Below, in pieces: positions 1-10,975 of a stretch of 64,000 nt of DNA. Below the pieces are notes generated by a model. That model saw only the letters and a list, made by a program, of their open reading frames with translations, did no database searches and was not told the origin of the DNA. Within the stretch, counting starts at the first letter, position 1; the number at the start of each line of letters is the position of its first letter. The position numbers and the translations under genes were made by a program. Source of the stretch: Acorus gramineus (lineage: Eukaryota; Streptophyta; Magnoliopsida; Acorales; Acoraceae); contig JAUJYN010000019.1 of NCBI GenBank assembly GCA_030737835.1, positions 2,564,433 to 2,628,432 of the forward strand, in the 5' to 3' direction.

Positions 1-214
1 CTAGTGATTTTTTTTCCTTTGTTTCCCAGAACCTTTTTCCATAGTAGTGAAAGCATCCATAACAAGTGTGAAAAAATGAAGACTTAAAAGGCCCCAACTA
101 GGGCTTAAACTGCCTGTAATTCAAAATGTGAATATACATCCGCTGTACTTGATTGTCAACTCTGTACATGCAGAGCCAAAATACGCCTAAGAGTATTATC
201 TAATAGGGCCTCCG

Positions 215-876
215 TTAGACCATGCATCTGTGTCTGTCTTGCATATCCTCAAGCACCCGAACAAGGTCTCTACTGACCTTCCAGAAAAGAATTCCATTAT
301 TTTCAATATCACCTCCATGAATGGCAGCCACAGTTTGCTGTAAAGCAACTGGACCTTCCATTGTTCCCTGCAACAATTTAATGATACCTTCAGAATCTGA
401 ACATACCACTAATCCTTTAAGTTCCCTTTTCCTGGCAAACTGGACACCCAAACGTATTGCCTCAGCCTCTATACGCATTGGAGTACTCCACGGCCAACCA
501 TTCGAATCACCTGAGACTACCACAAACCCAGCTCCAGCCTGCCTTGTATAAGTATGGATGCTGCCATCCAAGACAATGTATACTTTATTGGCTTACTATG
601 TTGTCAATTCCCCTTAATATCTGAAAGCTCTCTCTCCAGCATCTCATTTATATGAATTTGAGTGCCCAGAAGTCTCCCACTCATACCCACTATGTCTTTT
701 TTCCATATAAGACACTCCGTATTCCATGACAGAGTCCGAAGTGTCGTCCATTTGACATCCAGTCTATAATTCTGAAATACCACTATATTTCTCACCTTCC
801 ATATACTCCACACCCAGAAACAGTGGAGTACCTTCTTAATTAGCCTTGGAATCTGAATTCCAGCATCCACTCTCAA
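215..876 (-). pseudogene. LINE ORF2 C-terminal region with RNase H-like domain (broken)
   Basis: Two minus-strand reading frames make up the C-terminus of the LINE polyprotein. The segment at 604-876 has the pattern WSIWKVRNIVVFQN, which sits just after the zinc-binding linker of plant LINE reverse transcriptases. The segment at 215-571 reads as a plant-type RNase H-like fold: GAGFVVVSGDSNG near its start, then the helix with MRIEAEAIRLGVQFA, which supplies the conserved Glu, then LVVCSDSEGIIKLL, which supplies an Asp. The gap between the two segments and a frame change show that the gene is broken. In active elements this domain is thought to remove RNA from the RNA/DNA hybrid. Confidence 0.75.
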
Positions 877-1258
877 ACCAATTCAACCTATCAGGCTCTT
901 GCCACATGAAGAGCATGTGGTCTCAGGTTAATAGGGATGAGCTGCTAACTCTCTGCAGCAAACTCACGTTGAGTAAATAAAGGCACATAGGACAACACTT
1001 GTCCATTCTAATACCAATATGATCTAGATGGAATCGAGTAGGTAATCTGTCCTATACCAACTTCCACATAAAAAATACGTACCTTGGGAAGACCGGACGC
1101 CACAAATTGTTCCATCCCTTCTCCATCTGAGTATGGGGCATCGGGTTAAGCTGACTGTAAATCTTTTAGTTGTAGGTTTCTCAGTAACTGAATCTTCCTA
1201 CACCTATCTTGGAATCCATTCTGAGTCCTCCGTGGAATAGGCTGCTGCCTTATCAAAT

Positions 1259-1605
1259 TTACCCAATAATATGGAAGAATACATCCGAGCATCTGCTCCT
1301 TCCACTCCCCCCCCCCCCCCCCCCTTCAATTATATGTGATGGCCTGTAATCAAGATTTGCTTCATCCATGTTAATATAAGTATGAATTCTACTAAATGGA
1401 ACCGACATTAACCAAGGGTCTCGCAGTAGACTTGTAGTCCCATAATCCCCGGTATAAGTCGAATATATATCCGAATGCATTGCAACCCTTTGCATAAAGC
1501 CTTCCAAACTAAAGATGAATTCCTTATGGAAGTAATCTCCCAAGAGTTCATTGTCCACTTATATTTAAATTGCAAATGTTTCCCCACTAGTGAAGGGGAA
1601 AGCAA
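1259..1605 (-). pseudogene. LINE ORF2 linker region between RT and RNase H (broken)
   Basis: Overlapping minus-strand frames carry SLVWKALCKGLQ and, in another frame, GDYGTTSLLRDPWL. These match the pattern found downstream of the RT in plant LINEs: a Trp-rich helix followed by G-(N/D)-G-x-S-x-x-W-x-D-P-W. The two motifs lie in different frames, so a frameshift separates them. An 18-base run of C on the plus strand (1307-1324) interrupts the segment and gives a Gly run on the minus strand. Domain position supports the LINE assignment. No function survives. Confidence 0.6.
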
Positions 1606-2157
1606 AACTGAAGGCCAACTTAGCCAAAGCTGCCTTTTTTAATATAGGAAGTCTTCTTAAACCCAGCCCCCCTGACCTTTTTCAGCCGTCACCTCCTCCC
1701 AATGGTTTAGGTGAACTGACCTTGAGTGAGCTCCTCCACCCCATAAAAACATCCGAGTCAATTGCTCCAACTGAAGTATAATAGTCATTTAATTGGGCAG
1801 CATGTAAAGGTGCAGCGGAAGCGAATTTAGTACCGACCTGATTAAAATTACCCTTCCAGCCATTGAAAGCTGACGTCCCTTCCAGCCCTGAATTCTCTGA
1901 ACACTTTCTCTTTTACTTCATTCAAATAGTGTCCTCGAGTCCATTGTCCACACACTTTAGCCCCCAAATATTTCCATTCCTCTTTTGCTGGGGAAAAGTG
2001 AAGGATACGACTCATCATCTCCTAAACTGCATTGGTACTGTAGGAGAGAAGCAAATCGAGCTTTTAGGCCAACTTTCCATTAAGTCTGTGAGGTCGTGAG
2101 TCTCCTCAAAAGTTCTCGAATAACCATACATTGTGATGGCTTTGCAATTCCAACTAT

Positions 2158-3222
2158 TCATAAGTCATCTGCATATAATGTATGATTGAGTCCTGGGAAA
2201 ATTTGCGGCTTATCTAAATGTGGGTCTGGATAATATCCAATTAGCCGCCCAGGCCTCCTTTCTCTCCTCATCAAAGCAGATATTATTTCCGTTACCAGGA
2301 CGAACAAATAAGGGGAAAGAGGATCGCCCTGCCTAAGTCCATGACCTTGTAAAACCCATGCTGAAGGAGGACCATTTACCAGTATAGCAGCATGGGTTTG
2401 GGTCACACACCGCGTAATCCATCCTATCCAGACTTGTGGGAACCCAAATGCCTTCAGAACCGATTGACGACATGCCCATTCCACTGAGTCATACGCACTG
2501 GTCAAATCAATCTTCGCTGCGAACATTGAATTTTTTTCCTCTCTGAGTTCTTAAAGAATGCAAGATATCTTGGACAAGAAGCAAATGCGAGTGAATTGAC
2601 CTGTTCAGAACAAAGGCCCTGTTCTACCCCTATTAGATGCTCCAGAATCAGCTTCAGGTGGCGAACTAACAAATGGTCTGTGATTTTATACTTGGTTTCG
2701 CACACACTTATTGGTCTATAATCCTTCAAGGAGCATGGGTTCCTAATTTTTGGTACCAACACTATTTGGGATGAACCCCATGAAATAGGAAGATAATTTG
2801 ATATTTGGAAATTCTGAAATCTTCCAAGACTGGCCAAAAAGCCTTAGAAAACTCACCTGGGAACCCATCTGGTCCCGGGGCCTTGTTTCATGGGAATAGC
2901 CCATTCCACCTCTTCTGTAAAAAGGAGCTACTAGCATTTCTTCCATCTGTGAAAGAATTTTCTTTATGTCCAAGTCCTCCGGTATCAGGATAATTACATC
3001 CTTTTGGGATCTCCAGTGTTCTTTGAAGTAGTTTGTTACATGCTGACGAACCTGCTCAGGATCAGAAATAATTGTCCTCTCCAAAGTGTGTAGGATAGTA
3101 ATCCTATTTTGAATACGCCTCCATTCCCTGAGCTTGGAAGAAACAAGCATTATCATCTCCTTCCTTGATCCACTGTACCCGGGCTCTTTGTGCCCAAAAA
3201 AACTTATTTGTTGTCTCTGCAA
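2158..3222 (-). pseudogene. LINE ORF2 reverse transcriptase domain (frameshifted)
   Basis: This is the reverse transcriptase core of a non-LTR retrotransposon on the minus strand. The upstream frame (2502-2837) has IVLVPKIRNP and LKDYRPISVC, the classic fingers motifs. The downstream frame (2158-2526) has AAKIDLTSAYDSVEW (first catalytic Asp), then GLRQGDPLSPYLFVL (palm), and ends at LYADDL, the catalytic YADD motif. The frame 2743-3222 covers the linker ahead of the RT and reads into it out of phase. At least two frameshifts split the domain, so this is a pseudogene despite intact motifs. In active LINEs the RT primes on nicked target DNA. Confidence 0.9.
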
Positions 3223-3764
3223 AGCAGTTAATCTATTAGAGGCCTCATGTATACTATCCGATATAAAAGAGTCAATAGGTTCACAGTTTTCTCAGTCAGT
3301 TATCCGCTGTAACTTGTGCGCCTCCTCAATCCTCCACTGAATGCTTCCAGTTCTGCTCTTATGCCAGCTTCTCAATTTACTCTGTAAACTCCTCAGCTTC
3401 TGTTGCACTACCCTCATTGGAGATGGTGATCCAGATACATTCCATCCATCTCGTACTAAATCCCCGAAATCTGGGTATTCCAGCTAAAACCCCCCTCAAA
3501 ACAAAAAAGGTTTCAGTCATGTCAGGGGAGTTACAGAAGTGTGGACAACTAAAGGTGCATGGTCTGACACATGCCTTAGCAAAATTTCTGAGACTGCTGT
3601 CGGAACAAATAAAACCAAGATGCTGACACCACTGCTCAATCCTAAGTCTCAAATGCTCGGGCACTCCCCTTTCTATTATTACACCAAGTTTATGGTCGTT
3701 TATGGTCCCCCGTGAGTGACTAAACATTGTAACTGATTTTCATCAAGCCATCTTTTGAAATTAA

Positions 3765-4223
3765 TTACATTGGCTGTGACCTGGAAAGAAGCATCTCCAC
3801 GCTTACCTCAGGTCCTAACGTTGCATTAAAGTCCCCTGCAAGAAGAGTCGGCAACTCCGACGTTTCGATCCACAGATGTGATTTTATCTGTGAGTCTGGA
3901 CTTGCATAAATTCCCGTTAATACCACGGGATTGACTGACATTTGTACAACCATACATTTCGCATGTTCTTGACCAACAGAAACAGAGATATCCAGATGAG
4001 ACCTCCAAAAAGCCACAATTCCACCTAAATAACCTGTGCCCATTATACCAGTATATGAATAAGCCGAACCCAATCGTCTGTAGAAACCTTCTAATCTATC
4101 CACCGAGGCATGTGTTTCCAAAAGGATGAACACATCGAGCTGGAGAGAATCCAAAAGATATTTACAATGATTTCTCACTGCTCTTCTCAAAATTCCCCGA
4201 CAGTTCCCAAAAACTATCTTCAT
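3765..4223 (-). pseudogene. LINE ORF2 endonuclease domain (APE-like, truncated)
   Basis: The frame starts with an ATG followed by KIVFGNCRGI, the usual start of plant LINE ORF2, where the Asn is the first catalytic residue of the exonuclease-endonuclease-phosphatase fold. It continues with DVFILLETHAS (catalytic Glu), YLGGIVAFW, VLTGIYASP and LLAGDFNA, the conserved GDFN motif. The reading frame leaves the domain soon after GDFNATLGPEV, before the final SDH motif. In active elements this domain nicks target DNA for target-primed reverse transcription. It lies immediately left of the ORF1 end, the normal ORF1-ORF2 order. Confidence 0.88.
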
Positions 4224-4500
4224 TCAATCAATTTGTGGGCTTCCTCCATATCTCGGCAGTGGAGGATTGCCTGACCAGCCTTGTACCATCTCCATAGGAA
4301 CAATCATCTCTTGTGGTGATCCTTGAGTGATGTCTTCCACTGGTTTCTCTGCTCCCCATGATCGACGAAACAATTCCATCGCCGATCAGATTGAAAACTG
4401 CCCATCCTGTATAGGGGTACTCAACAAGGATTGTCGACAAGGTGCATCACTTGTCTCCCCAATATTTCTTTTCTTAGAAGCAGAGTGATGGGGACATCAA
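4205..4500 (-). pseudogene. LINE ORF1 C-terminal remnant
   Basis: Directly upstream of the ORF2 start on the minus strand a frame reads through Lys/Arg-rich KRNIGET, then acidic and Pro-rich sequence (KPVEDITQGSPQ) to a stop next to the ORF2 ATG. This fits the low-complexity C-terminus of plant LINE ORF1, an RNA-binding protein. One in-frame stop lies near 4390. Assignment rests mostly on position next to ORF2. Confidence 0.45.
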
Positions 4501-4627
4501 TTTGACGGTGGACTTTAAAGTCTACCAAAGAAGGAAGGGCAAGACATCTAATCTCATTCCTATATGGATAGAAATTAGTTAGGGTTTTTTTTAATTTATT
4601 TTGAATAAAAATTGTATGAATTTATCT

Positions 4628-4765
4628 GGACCATTGATTTTTAGGATGATCAATGACCTAGATTAAATCACTTAACTTGTTTGTTATTTAATTTAAGTTA
4701 TTGTAGGATTCAATCTAGACCATAGATCTTTAGAATGATCAATGGCCTAGATTAAATCACTTTCT
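4628..4765. repeat. Tandem duplication in AT-rich spacer (2 copies)
   Basis: Two diverged copies of a unit of roughly 70-90 bp, each carrying a variant of GATGATCAATGACCTAGATT and followed by AAATCACTT. Within each copy CCATTGAT/CCATAGAT faces ATCAATG(A/G)CC as an imperfect inverted repeat. The stretch around it (4500-5460) is AT-rich and has no gene I can support. Confidence 0.6.
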
Positions 4766-4942
4766 TATTAAATAAAGTTGGAATCTCTATTAAGAGACAA
4801 ATTTAAAATGAATGAAAAGTTTCTTTTTGAGATATCTTGCGATGGGATTTTTGTGAGGGTTTCGTGGGTGTGAAACTCTAGCGTGTGAAACCCAAATTTC
4901 TTTCCTCTTCTTTTTTTCTTTTCCCTTTCAAATCACATAAAC

Positions 4943-5110
4943 CTTAACCCTAACCCTAATCATCATCATCACAAACCCTAACTCCTGAAGATCCAACCCC
5001 CCCTGTCTTGCTACTGAGGACACCTCCAAGAGCCCCTGCTGCTGCTGCCTGGACCCCCAACAGCCCCTGCTGCTGCTGCCTGGACCTCCAACAGCCCCTA
5101 TTTGCTGTCT
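4943..5110. repeat. Telomere-like CCCTAA motifs and a CTG-rich minisatellite
   Basis: At 4943-4966 there are consecutive CCTAA-type units (AACCTTAACCCTAACCCTAA), a short interstitial telomere-like motif. Just downstream a unit of about 34 bp (CCCCTGCTGCTGCTGCCTGGAC plus a spacer, described here rather than quoted whole) is repeated about two and a half times (5030-5110). I see no coding role; the Gln/Ala-rich frames across it are repeat translations. Confidence 0.6.
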
Positions 5111-5460
5111 GCAGATGCACCGCAACCCTGATTACTTCCCACTTGACCATACCCTCTGTGAGTATCCCTATTTGAGTAAAGATCTTTGAACAAGTGGAAC
5201 AATCTCTACATTGAATTTTGGCTAACCCTAGATCTATCCTGCGAGGTTCGATCCATCGCACGTTCCCTCCCATTTAGGCTTAGAAAATGATTTAACACTA
5301 TGAGTTTGCAATAGGCCTGTGCTTAACTAACTATTTGCTAAGATCTTGTATGCTTAGGGTGATGTTAGCTTAATTAATATATCTCATATCTTATTGAAAC
5401 ATCATCTATGATCTCTGCATTCATTTAGTATGGTCCTGCATCAACGAGATACATCCTTCT

Positions 5461-5713
5461 CCACCAAGACCAAAGCCTTCAAAGCATCACTATCATTTGC
5501 CAGAGTATTCATTTGAGCACCAGTAGAAACCTGGTTGGGTTTAAGAACCTCAACTAGAGGTTGAACTATGGGCGATGTCCTAATCTGATTCCCCAAACCT
5601 CTTTGTTGCTGTGTTCCCGTGAGTCTCTTGCCAGGCTCCTCTCTGAGGGCATTGCTTCCTGTTCAACCTAGAGAAGTCTTTACCAAAGACTTACCTGGAT
5701 GCCTCTCGAGCCA
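5461..5713 (-). pseudogene. Probable LINE ORF1 fragment, left of the MITE-like insert
   Basis: Sequence of coding-like composition that together with 6593-6840 flanks the MITE-like insert. On the minus strand it gives polar, Pro/Gln/Asn-rich peptides typical of LINE ORF1 tails, without recognisable motifs. The assignment is inferred from its place between the ORF1 end at 4.2-4.5 kb and the segment at 6.6-6.8 kb. Confidence 0.3.
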
Positions 5714-6592
5714 ATGGCGTAGCCAGGAATTTGCTTTAGTGGGGGCCAAAATTTAACTATAATCTTTTAAGTTTTTTTTCCTAGTAAAAAATAATCATAT
5801 ATAATTTTTCAACCAAATATAAATTTTCATTAAACACAAACGTGGTAAAAAACACGGAATTAATAGGCCTATATAATCAACACAACAATAAAACAAAAGT
5901 TTAACTATATCTTTTAAAACTATTAAAGATATATAAAAACAAATAATATATGAGTCTCATTTGCAGTTCCAACGAGATATGAGGGGGGGAGATATTTGAC
6001 AATACAAATAGAAAAGATAAAAAAATCTATCTTGAATAGGTAAAGGAATATCAATCAAGCATAAAATCATCTAATCCTTATATAACAATTAGAAAATGTT
6101 AGACACCGTCACATTCGTCTATAGTTTGTACACGATTTGATTTTTTTTTTAAATAGTATATATCATGTAATGAGATATATATTCTCATAAAAAATGAAAT
6201 ATATACCTCATCAAATTGTATTGATTCATTCACAAAAAATATGAAAAAAATTTCTAGCGAGATGAAAATATATTCATTGGACAACTATCGAGGTATATGC
6301 GACTACGGATGGGATAAGACTGTAACAATGACCATGCATTATAGCGTAGATAACTATTTTATACCAACTAAACTATCCACGATTAAACGACAACTAAAAA
6401 ATAAAATTATATGCACCACTTTCATAGATATCAATACGAAACAATACAATAAAAAATTAGGAATAACCATCAACCTATTTTAACTAATTAAACTTAATTA
6501 TTCTGTCACAAACTAAACCAAACTATATGAACTAGTCCCAAAAAATTAGTGGTTGCAGCTGCCCCCACTGAGCTCCATGTGGCTCCGCCTCT
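5714..6592. mobile_element. MITE-like non-autonomous DNA transposon (about 0.88 kb)
   Basis: The left end reads GGCGTAGCCAGG and then TAGTGGGGGC; the reverse complement of the right end reads GGCGGAGCCACAT and then CAGTGGGGGC. This is an imperfect terminal inverted repeat of about 30 bp. The interior is strongly AT-rich and has no transposase. Similar flanking words lie outside each end (AGCCAATGG left, AGCCATAGG right), but the exact target-site duplication is unclear. It sits in LINE ORF1-like sequence, so it is younger than the LINE. The superfamily (hAT- or Mutator-like) is not decided by the sequence. Confidence 0.55.
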
Positions 6593-6840
6593 GTCTCCAG
6601 CCATAGGCGTATTTGCTCGAACATCTGTTCTTTTCTGAACATCCTGTTGTGATTTGTTCTTGCTTAACAACAGAAATGGACCCATTTGATGATGGAACTT
6701 GAGTTATAGTAGGTCTATTTTGCACCTGTTTTTTGGCGTCTTCTTGGAGGGACCACCTGCCACTGCCCCTCAATGTTCTCTCCTGCCTTCTCAGATCCTA
6801 TAACAGTCTGATCCGAAGGAGAGGACATGGGAGAGACACT
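6593..6840 (-). pseudogene. Probable LINE ORF1 fragment, right of the MITE-like insert
   Basis: A minus-strand frame here reads SLQEDAKKQVQNRPT and then a Ser/Val/Gln-rich peptide, broken by the MITE-like insert. It resembles the polar tail of plant LINE ORF1 but carries no zinc knuckle or other diagnostic motif. The stretch 6841-7765 to its right is AT-rich; I see no gene or clear repeat there. Confidence 0.3.
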
Positions 6841-7765
6841 TAGCAAGACAACCCGAACTTTGTTGTAACACTACTAGCACTGGAAGTTCTCCTCTCAGTC
6901 CATGGTTTTTTTTAAAAAACTCTTCTTTGTATCCTAAAACCTTACTATAAATTTATTGATCCAAACTTCAAACTCCTTACAATTTTAAGGTCCAAATCAC
7001 TGCTCTATGCTTTCTGTAAATCGACAAAACCATTGATAAGATATTTTTGAATCATGCAAACCAATTGTTTGAGAACAGAACCATTTCATTTGACAAATCC
7101 ATGTCATTTTATGAAATCTCTTATTCTTTATAATTGTATTTTGATCACATAGTCTCATAGTTTGATGCATAAGTTCAATCTCACAGTTATGCAATAAATA
7201 ACATCATTAAGATTTAGTGAAGTTCCAATATTCTTGTTGTGTAGATGAATCGTGCTAAAAAAGAGAGAAGGAAATGGTAACCATGTACAGAATGTATTTC
7301 TGAGTTTCTAAGAAAGTTTCATGACATTCATCTGAATGAATAAAAATATGGTTATTGAGCAATGATGAAATTGATGAAGACACCTTGCTGATGCACAATG
7401 TCAGTATCAAGGCCTTTTAATGATGAATATATACCTGCCACATTCTCTTCCTGACCACGTCCAGTCATTTCTTTGATATCAATCCTAGGAAAAAGTAGTC
7501 TTGGAACATCACTAAGAAGTGAATGAACCCTCAGTTTATGAAACTAGTAAATGATAGTGGCCGTTGTGCAAAAAGCTGCAAGGCTGATGGCTATTTATTA
7601 TACAAGTAGTGGAATAAGTTACTTTTTCCTCGATATCCTTGGGGAACAGAAATAGAAATGAATTCCTCTTCTGTTAATAAAATACAGCAGATTGCCAGAT
7701 TCATTCAAATAATATCCAAGTGGAAATATAATTTTTATTTATGATTTTTGTGTCTTGCATTGCAG

Positions 7766-8530
7766 TGGTTTGGTAAAGATCTCTCAGCAATGGTTATAAT
7801 TCATATTCCATCTATTGTAATTGCTTAGCCATGCAAATAAGAACGTTTGAATTCTGCCATATTTCTGATGTATTTGCATGGAAGTGTTTATCCTGTCTTT
7901 TTTCAAATTAAGATCTTTAGTATGTAATTACCCTTCTTTTCAGATTATTGCTAAGGACAGTGGATCGCCTCGGAAAAGGGAGTCACCCCCATCCATGAGG
8001 GGTACAATATCCGATAAACTTTATATATTCATTTGTTAATACATACCATCTGCAAACGAGGAAACGCCATTCAATCTAAATTTCGCTTTGGCTGGTTTCC
8101 TAAAGCTGGTGAAACTACCATGCCTTTTGCAAACCTCTGTAGGGATGATATAGTTTAGCTGATGACACACATAATTGCACTTAATGGTTATTTTTTCTTT
8201 TATTTTTCACGTGCTAACATTTTGCATATGAAAACAGAGGAACACGTAGAAGTGGATCCAAGAACAGTAGAGGGGGAATCTTTGGTGAGGCATGGAGAGA
8301 AAAGTTTTGATCATGAGGAGGCAAGAAATAGTAAGAAGTTAAAAATGGTCTGCACTGCAAATTCATCTGGCACTGGTATTGGTGGCACATGTGCCAGCGC
8401 CAGTGTGTGCACACAACCTCCAATATCTGTTAAACCAATCAATGATGTCAAAAAGCTAATCCCAACAGCTGCAATAGGTCAGTGGACTGATGAACAGCTG
8501 AATGAATTGTTTGCTGATTCTGAAGAATAA
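7766..8530 (+). CDS. 3'-terminal exons of an unidentified plant gene (three exons)
   Basis: Three exons join in one frame: 7766-7792 (27 nt), 7944-8001 (58 nt) and 8238-8530 (to the TAA stop). Acceptors are TTGCAG, TTTCAG and AAACAG; donors are ATG|GTTATA and GGG|GTACAA. Phases are 0, 0 and 1 and match exactly, which supports real splicing. The joined C-terminus starts WFGKDLSAMIIAKDSG, is basic next (PRKRESPPS), then acidic and low-complexity, and ends GQWTDEQLNELFADSEE. The KKLK and PRKR patches could be nuclear signals. No family was recognised. No convincing 5' exons are visible upstream before the LINE, so the gene may be a fragment, or its 5' part may lie beyond the LINE. An ATAAAT-type poly(A) signal candidate lies near 8684. 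Confidence 0.6.
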
Positions 8531-10572
8531 AGCTCTTTCCAGTTCATTCCTTCTGAGTTTAATTTCTTGACAGAGAGGCCCATTTAGAAGAGCCTTTCTT
8601 CTCATTTCATGTACATTTTATTTTGAACATGGCTATTCAATTTTGTACATAAAAGTGAAACACTCCTATAGATTTTGCTATCTCATAAATACATTCTAAA
8701 ATTTTGCTATTGCTGTGATAGAGCTTTATTGATGATCATTGTAAAATTTTTTCTCACCTTACTTTACTGCTTCTTGCATTGAATGGACACTCATTTAAGT
8801 AGGATTAACCTTTTCCTACATTACTCTTTGTGCAGGTGAACAAAAAAAGGACCATTTTTTTTAATTGGCTGGCAAAATGTGAAATGAGACTGCTTGTATG
8901 CCTTATGGAGGCTCTCAATGTCTTACTTTTTGTTGGGCGCTGTTACATCCAGATCGATTTTCAGCCTCAATTCTCATGTTAACAAGGTATATGTTTCAAA
9001 AGAATTTTTTTACATTTTCTGTAAATATATCCATGCAATTCATTGGAGTATATGCCTAATTTTTTATAAAATCATATACCTCATTAGACTATTTTTAAAA
9101 AATTCAAAACACATGTAGACTAGAAATGATATTAAATGTAACATTATCCCTTTTTGTTTGTCACACCTCTTTAGTTTATATTAGTGTATGCGGGTATGTC
9201 TCTGAAACAGCGCCAGGACCCTAACCCGTGGGAACCCTACAAATACACAGGAAACTCCCTACTAAAGCCTACGGTGAGGCGGGAGGAGTTAGTACTGACT
9301 GAGAGGTCTAAGGTACGGAGAACGAAGATTAGAGCGACCGAATAGTTGTTTTAAATTAAGAAAAAGAATCAATAAAATACGATGAATACCTATAATTGAA
9401 AACAAAGACAATCACTACGAGTTTGAATACCTATACTGCTAACGTAGGACTGATCTACTCGCATAACGGAAAAACTCACTACGAGGATTAACATCGCCTA
9501 AGGTGAGCGAAGTGAGGATTTGTTTCACGTGTTATCAAAGACGTTGACTTAAAGATAAAGCACTAATTTTTATTTCTATATTTTCGAATAGACGATGAAC
9601 TTTACGCCGAACTTTGTTGGGTACATACTTTTTACTGTAGCCGACTCTCGTGGACAACAAGAAATACATTATTATACAGTGACGTCTGACTTCAAGACCT
9701 GCTTCCTACAAGCACGGACCACCGGGTCTTTGTATTTGATTTCTTTATATGGTGGTAAGCGAAAAGGAACAAATGAAGCGAAGTCCAACAAGACCAGTAG
9801 TTTACTCATCCGGGAGTAAAGCTGTACCTGGTTTTCCATTAAGTGACTCAGCTAGACAACATATTGGCTCCATAAATCGCTCTGGTTTACTTAACCAAAA
9901 AAATCACTGTGATTATGATCAGCCTTGCTATCTATTTTTATTGTATTGCTGCTTTAATGCAAAGACAGGTGGGTAGTATCACTTCAATTAACAAAAATAA
10001 CAACTTGAAGCAGCAAAGTTGAGTAAGTGATCCTTATTGGACTCCATACACAAAAAAACAAACAGTTCATAATGAAACACTAGAAAAGCATCTCTTACTT
10101 TAGAGATCCAAGCATTAAAAGGGATACTTGAGAGACAAAAGTCACTACAACAGTGGATCGTCACACCAACAGTTGATCCCGTCACACCAAAAGGGAATCT
10201 TATTACAACCACCATGATCAGATGACCCATTTAACAGCAGCAGCACGTCCACTACTAACGAAATTGTTCACCTGAGAAGAAACAATAAAGATCAACTTCT
10301 AGATGCATGGCATGTACTTTAATAAAAATTATGAAAAAAATGAGGTATGTTTTCATTTTTTTTTTAAATCACATACATAGGTACGTACTTTTATAAAAAA
10401 TGAAAAAAAATATATAGTCTCCAAATAATTGAATGTGTCATTTATAAAAAATAAAATAAATAAATAAATTTTCAAACGAAGCATGTACCTCATTATGGTG
10501 AGTAATGACACTCAGAATGTCAATAATACAAAATTATATTTTACCTTAGGTACTATGTTCGGGTACCCGAAG
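8531..10572. other. Intergenic stretch with one weak coding-like patch
   Basis: After the 3' end of the upstream gene (to about 8720) the sequence is AT-rich. A plus-strand frame at 9776-9890 reads KRSPTRPVVYSSGSKAVPGF and then LSDSARQHIGS, with a coding-like composition but no recognisable family and no clear splice context. Sequence at 9180-9560 is less AT-rich and may be an old repeat. I cannot support a gene here. Confidence 0.4.
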
Positions 10573-10890
10573 CTAGCACTGGAAAGGAGTGGTGAGGCCA
10601 CACAAGCTGGGCATCTTCTCGCAAAGACTGAAATCAACATTATAAGGCGACAACATATTGTTCTTCTTTAGTTGGCAAAGGCAACCCCAATCAGCCTTGG
10701 CCATGCCCGAGCAGCATAACTTAGATACTGGTTTCTTCACTGTCGTCCCCTTCGTAACAAATGGTCGGCATGAGACCAATTCATCCATGTTTATGTTGCA
10801 TATGCTCTGCGACTCCACGAAGGTAGCCGCGGCAATGGTCACCAGTAGTGCAAAAATGACCAGCTGGTTTTGGAACAAAAGCTTCACCAT
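10573..10890 (-). CDS. DIR1-like non-specific lipid-transfer protein (nsLTP)
   Basis: An intact 105-residue secreted protein. Residues 1-29 are a signal peptide with a hydrophobic core (VIFALLVTIAAA). The mature part has the plant eight-cysteine pattern C-C-CC-CxC-C-C at residues 31, 41, 59-60, 70/72, 97 and 105. It matches the DIR1 type (MDELVSC, LCC, ADWGCLC, SLCGL), a class of small apoplastic proteins that bind lipids in an internal cavity and act in defence signalling. Its length fits the family (about 100 residues). A ninth Cys at residue 90 is extra. The gene is a single exon, as is usual for DIR1 types. The ATG at 10890 is chosen because it gives a complete signal peptide. It lies outside the transposon nest and shows no lesion. 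Confidence 0.87.
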   Translation of the reverse strand: MVKLLFQNQLVIFALLVTIAAATFVESQSICNINMDELVSCRPFVTKGTTVKKPVSKLCCSGMAKADWGCLCQLKKNNMLSPYNVDFSLCEKMPSLCGLTTPFQC

Positions 10891-10939
10891 ATTGTTTTGT
10901 TTTGTTTTGTAACACTAGTGATTCTATGGTTTTGAGTGG

Positions 10940-10975
10940 TGGAGAGGAGGGGTTTACATAGTGTGTTTTGGGGGG
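10940..10975 (-). promoter_or_regulatory. Putative core promoter of the lipid-transfer protein gene
   Basis: On the minus strand a weak TATA-like word (CTATGTAAAC) lies about 70 bp upstream of the ATG, followed by a C/T- and A-rich leader ending in repeated AACAAA units just before the start codon. Spacing is right for a plant promoter, but the TATA match is poor. Confidence 0.35.

Larger units (their letters stand above)
1..6840 (-). mobile_element. Degenerate L1-type LINE retrotransposon, minus strand
   Basis: The minus strand carries, in the order expected of a plant L1-type LINE, ORF1 remnants (right), an endonuclease, a reverse transcriptase, a linker region and an RNase H-like domain (left). 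Frameshifts and stops separate the domains, so it cannot encode an active ORF2. The 3' end lies at or beyond the left edge: there is a T-run at positions 7-14, but I cannot prove it is the poly(A) tail. The right limit near 6840 is where ORF1-like sequence fades. A MITE-like insert (5714-6592) and AT-rich sequence (about 4560-5460) interrupt ORF1. No target-site duplication was identified. The class is certain from the RT and endonuclease; the exact ends are not. Confidence 0.8.

Noticed and set aside
1307..1324. 18-base C run (and G runs at 23758-23772 and about 60890-60902) as structural elements
   Set aside because: Simple homopolymers within decayed or repetitive sequence; their length may be inexact and no function is supported.
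4943..4966. CCCTAA units as a possible chromosome end
   Set aside because: Only three to four units, and LINE and gypsy sequence follow on both sides. It is an interstitial motif.
7350..7430. Possible further upstream exon of the 7766-8530 gene (frame with NDEIDEDTLLMHN)
   Set aside because: No acceptor before it, and it lacks a donor in the right phase with good context.
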